A DNA stretch of 64,000 bases from Sphagnum compactum (Eukaryota > Bryophyta > Sphagnopsida > Sphagnales), in the NCBI GenBank assembly GCA_965153455.1, contig OZ234499.1, positions 12,458,271 to 12,522,270 on the forward strand. The letters are read 5' to 3'. A program made the translations under genes and the position numbers. How positions within the stretch are numbered: position 1 is the first letter of the stretch; each line of letters opens with the position of its first letter. The notes beneath the pieces are model-generated. The model was given only the letters and a program-made list of their open reading frames with translations. It was not told where the DNA came from and did no database searches. Of this stretch, positions 61,960 to 64,000 are shown piece by piece.

Positions 61960-62450
61960 CACACTCTAATAAGTGATTTGTTTGTTTGTTTATTTGTTTG
62001 CTTGTTTTCTATTTTTATTTCATTTTATTTATTTATTTTGTTTTTTTTTACTGGGGTTGGGTTTTTCTCTTTTTGTTTGCCTTTGTTTTTTCTTTTTTTT
62101 CCCCCTTTCATTTGAATTTTGGAGTCGTGGTGCTTGCATCATTACCTATTATAACTTCCAGAGTCTTTTTTTTGGCCGAAAGTATTTTTTTTAAAAAAAT
62201 TGGACTGTCAATTTTTGTGTGTTAATCCTGTCTGGGTTTCTTTTCTCCGTGTCTACATGTTTTGTTCATGTGTATGTTCTTTTGGGTTTTTTTTTGGTGA
62301 TTTTTTTTTTTTGGGGGGTGTTTCTTTGTGTGTATTTGCTTGTTTTTTGCCTTTTTTTGTTTTTTTTTGTTTTTTTGGTTTTTTGTGTATAGTAGGTACA
62401 TGTTTTTGGGGTTTTTTCTTTTTGGTTCATGTGTAAAATGGGAAAGCAAA
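61960..62450. repeat. T/G-rich low-complexity region
   Basis: Almost pure T with G interruptions, including TTTG repeats near 61979-62003 and T runs to 12. Open frames on both strands are artefacts of the composition. Confidence 0.8.
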
Positions 62451-63230
62451 AGGGGTTTGTGTTTGTTTGTGTGTGGAAATAGCAAGTTATTTTTAAAGAC
62501 CTTACCCATTTTTTAAACACTAGAATGGGCGGGCTTTACATACCATAATTTCCAATGTTGGGTAGTTCTGGTTCTATGGAAGTCAGGGTTATACCCAAAT
62601 CTTCCAGGTAAGGGTAAAGTGAACCTGACCCATTCATTACTCAATAACTGGATCTAAACCCTAACTTAGGATCCATCAATTAACAGGATCTGGGTTTGAA
62701 CCCAGAACCATATTATTAGGGTTTTCTTTTTTTCCCTTCTTTCTTTTTTGGCATGGAATCACCATTGATTTGGGAAAAGGAACATGAACCATACCTTGAG
62801 GTTTTGGTACACCCTAGAAAAATCCAAAATGTTCCGGGAAAGTTTTTAAAAGAACTTTTTATTAAAAGGGAACCAACTTTGGAGGTTCTTTCAAAAACAA
62901 AGAACCACACAAACACTTGTAATTCCCCTCCTGTAGTACCCTGGGAGGCAAGTTTTTCTCTTGACTGAGCTTTTTTTTCTGAGTTAACCGAGGATTGCGA
63001 GAATATCGCTTCCTTCAGTGCTTCTCCTTTCTTGCGCACAACTCCTCCCTCCAAGCCCATCACACATTAATCAAAGGAACATGGTTTCCATACCCGTGGA
63101 ACCATGTTTTGAACATAATACCCATTGCCTTAAAATTTTGTTTTCTACTTGCCAGTCCCTTTACTTAATTTCTTGTTTCAGTAGTTAAAAATTTCCCGTA
63201 AGATGAACTCCCAGTGCACCAATTTGATGA
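62451..63230. other. Intergenic DNA, no supported gene
   Basis: Contains a perfect short hairpin (TCTGGGTTTGAACCCAGA, about 62688-62705). A 115-codon minus-strand frame at 62716-63063 is Lys-rich and matches nothing I know. Confidence 0.4.
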
Positions 63231-63231
63231 C

Positions 63232-63420
63232 CATTCCTCAAAATGTAAGGAACCAAGGAAGTCCATAATTCCAGGAAAAAAAAAAAAAAAAAAGAAGCTT
63301 GCATGGAAAGTTTAGTGTCAAAGTGAAAAGTGAACATTCCTCAAAATGTGAAGACCAAGTGAAGTCCATATTCAAAAAAAAAAAGAAAAAAGAAAAGATT
63401 GCATGGAAAGTTTAACTTTG
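63232..63420 (+). repeat. Tandem duplication, period about 103 bp
   Basis: CATTCCTCAAAATGT at 63232 recurs at 63335; GAAGTCCATA, an A-rich run and GCATGGAAAGTTTA follow in both. The copies differ mainly in the length of the A-rich tract. Confidence 0.85.
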
Positions 63421-63597
63421 TCGGCTTTTAAACTTTCAACTTTTGTCTGATCAAACACATGATTCATTTTTTTGCAGAGTTTCTCTCTCTCTCTCTCTCT
63501 CTCTCTTCATCACTTTAAGCAGAAAAATTTCTTGGCTCGAGAGTGGACAGAACAACATGGTTGTGTTTTTTTTTCATTTTTTTGTGATGTATTGTAG

Positions 63598-63985
63598 GCA
63601 TTACTGGCAATAATCCACCAGGAGGAATTAGCCAAATTTTGGCTACTACAAGTCAGAGAGGAAAGTAGAATATTTTAAAGAATCCTGCAATATTCTTGGA
63701 AACCTAGATAGATATGGAAATTTTGGGATTTTTTTTTTTCCTCAAGCAACACTTGGCACTTTTTTTTCTCACAAATATCCTTTGAATGAGTTGCATAAAA
63801 CTTCTTCTTTTTTCTTTTGCATGCATTGTTACACTTTTTTTTTTTACTTTTTTTTTTAAAATTAATTTTGTCAAGTAGGTGGACTAGCGATCATCCTCCG
63901 GAAGAGGAACTTATGAGCCAAAGTTGGCTAGAGGTCACAGACAGACGGGACAATAAAAGAATTTGAAAATCATGTCTAATCTGAA
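63598..63985 (+). repeat. Two copies of a dispersed repeat with palindromic core
   Basis: The copy at 63598-63690 (AATCCACCAGGAGGAATT, AGCCAAATTTTGGCTA, CAGAGAGGAAAGTAGAAT) aligns with 63885-63970 (GATCATCCTCCGGAAGAGGA, AGCCAAAGTTGGCTA, CAGACGGGACAATAAAAGAAT). A third relative lies at about 20670-20775 and a reverse one near 52400. Confidence 0.6.
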
Positions 63986-64000
63986 GACCCACAAGAACTC

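Noticed and set aside
61909-62520. Phe-rich (plus) and Lys-rich (minus) frames
   Set aside because: Translation of a T-rich low-complexity tract.

Overview
The window is nuclear DNA from a land plant. It holds spliced genes with GT-AG (and two GC-AG) introns, long AT-rich gene-poor stretches, many microsatellites, and plant-specific genes. A chlorophyll-binding-protein-like transit peptide on HCF244, compact introns and a bacterial-type acetolactate synthase point to a bryophyte, most likely a moss. That placement is an inference; no marker here names the species.

Layout. Five protein genes were assembled exon by exon from conserved protein blocks and splice sites, with reading phase checked at each junction. 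(1) 602-3553 (+): HCF244, a plastid atypical short-chain dehydrogenase for photosystem II assembly, 7 exons. (2) 14756-17479 (+): hypoxanthine-guanine phosphoribosyltransferase (purine salvage), 4 exons. (3) 27104-30182 (-): RING-finger E3 ligase of the plant Topors-like type, 5 exons. (4) 37374-43081 (-): thiamine-diphosphate enzyme resembling bacterial acetolactate synthase, 15 exons, no obvious transit peptide. (5) 54269-61122 (-): katanin p80 WD40 subunit (KTN80), 18 exons, one junction unresolved. A sixth, single-exon reading frame at 19093-19467 (-) encodes an unrecognised 124-residue protein with an internal repeat.

Between genes the sequence is AT-rich and holds relics: a BES1/BZR1 transcription-factor pseudogene (32023-32237), a cyclin-T pseudogene (46886-47061), a pogo/Tigger-like transposase remnant (34573-35022), a perfect 46-bp minisatellite (45664-45850), several older tandem duplications, a dispersed repeat with a palindromic core, and two foldbacks at 25.6-25.8 kb, one long enough to be a candidate small-RNA precursor.

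The genes do not form a pathway or cluster; they are ordinary unlinked housekeeping genes. I found no CRISPR array, rRNA, intact tRNA or intact transposon, and no clearly new multi-gene system. The most unusual items are the bacterial-type acetolactate synthase gene, the LHC-like leader on HCF244, the 25.7-kb foldback and the two recognisable transcription-related pseudogenes.
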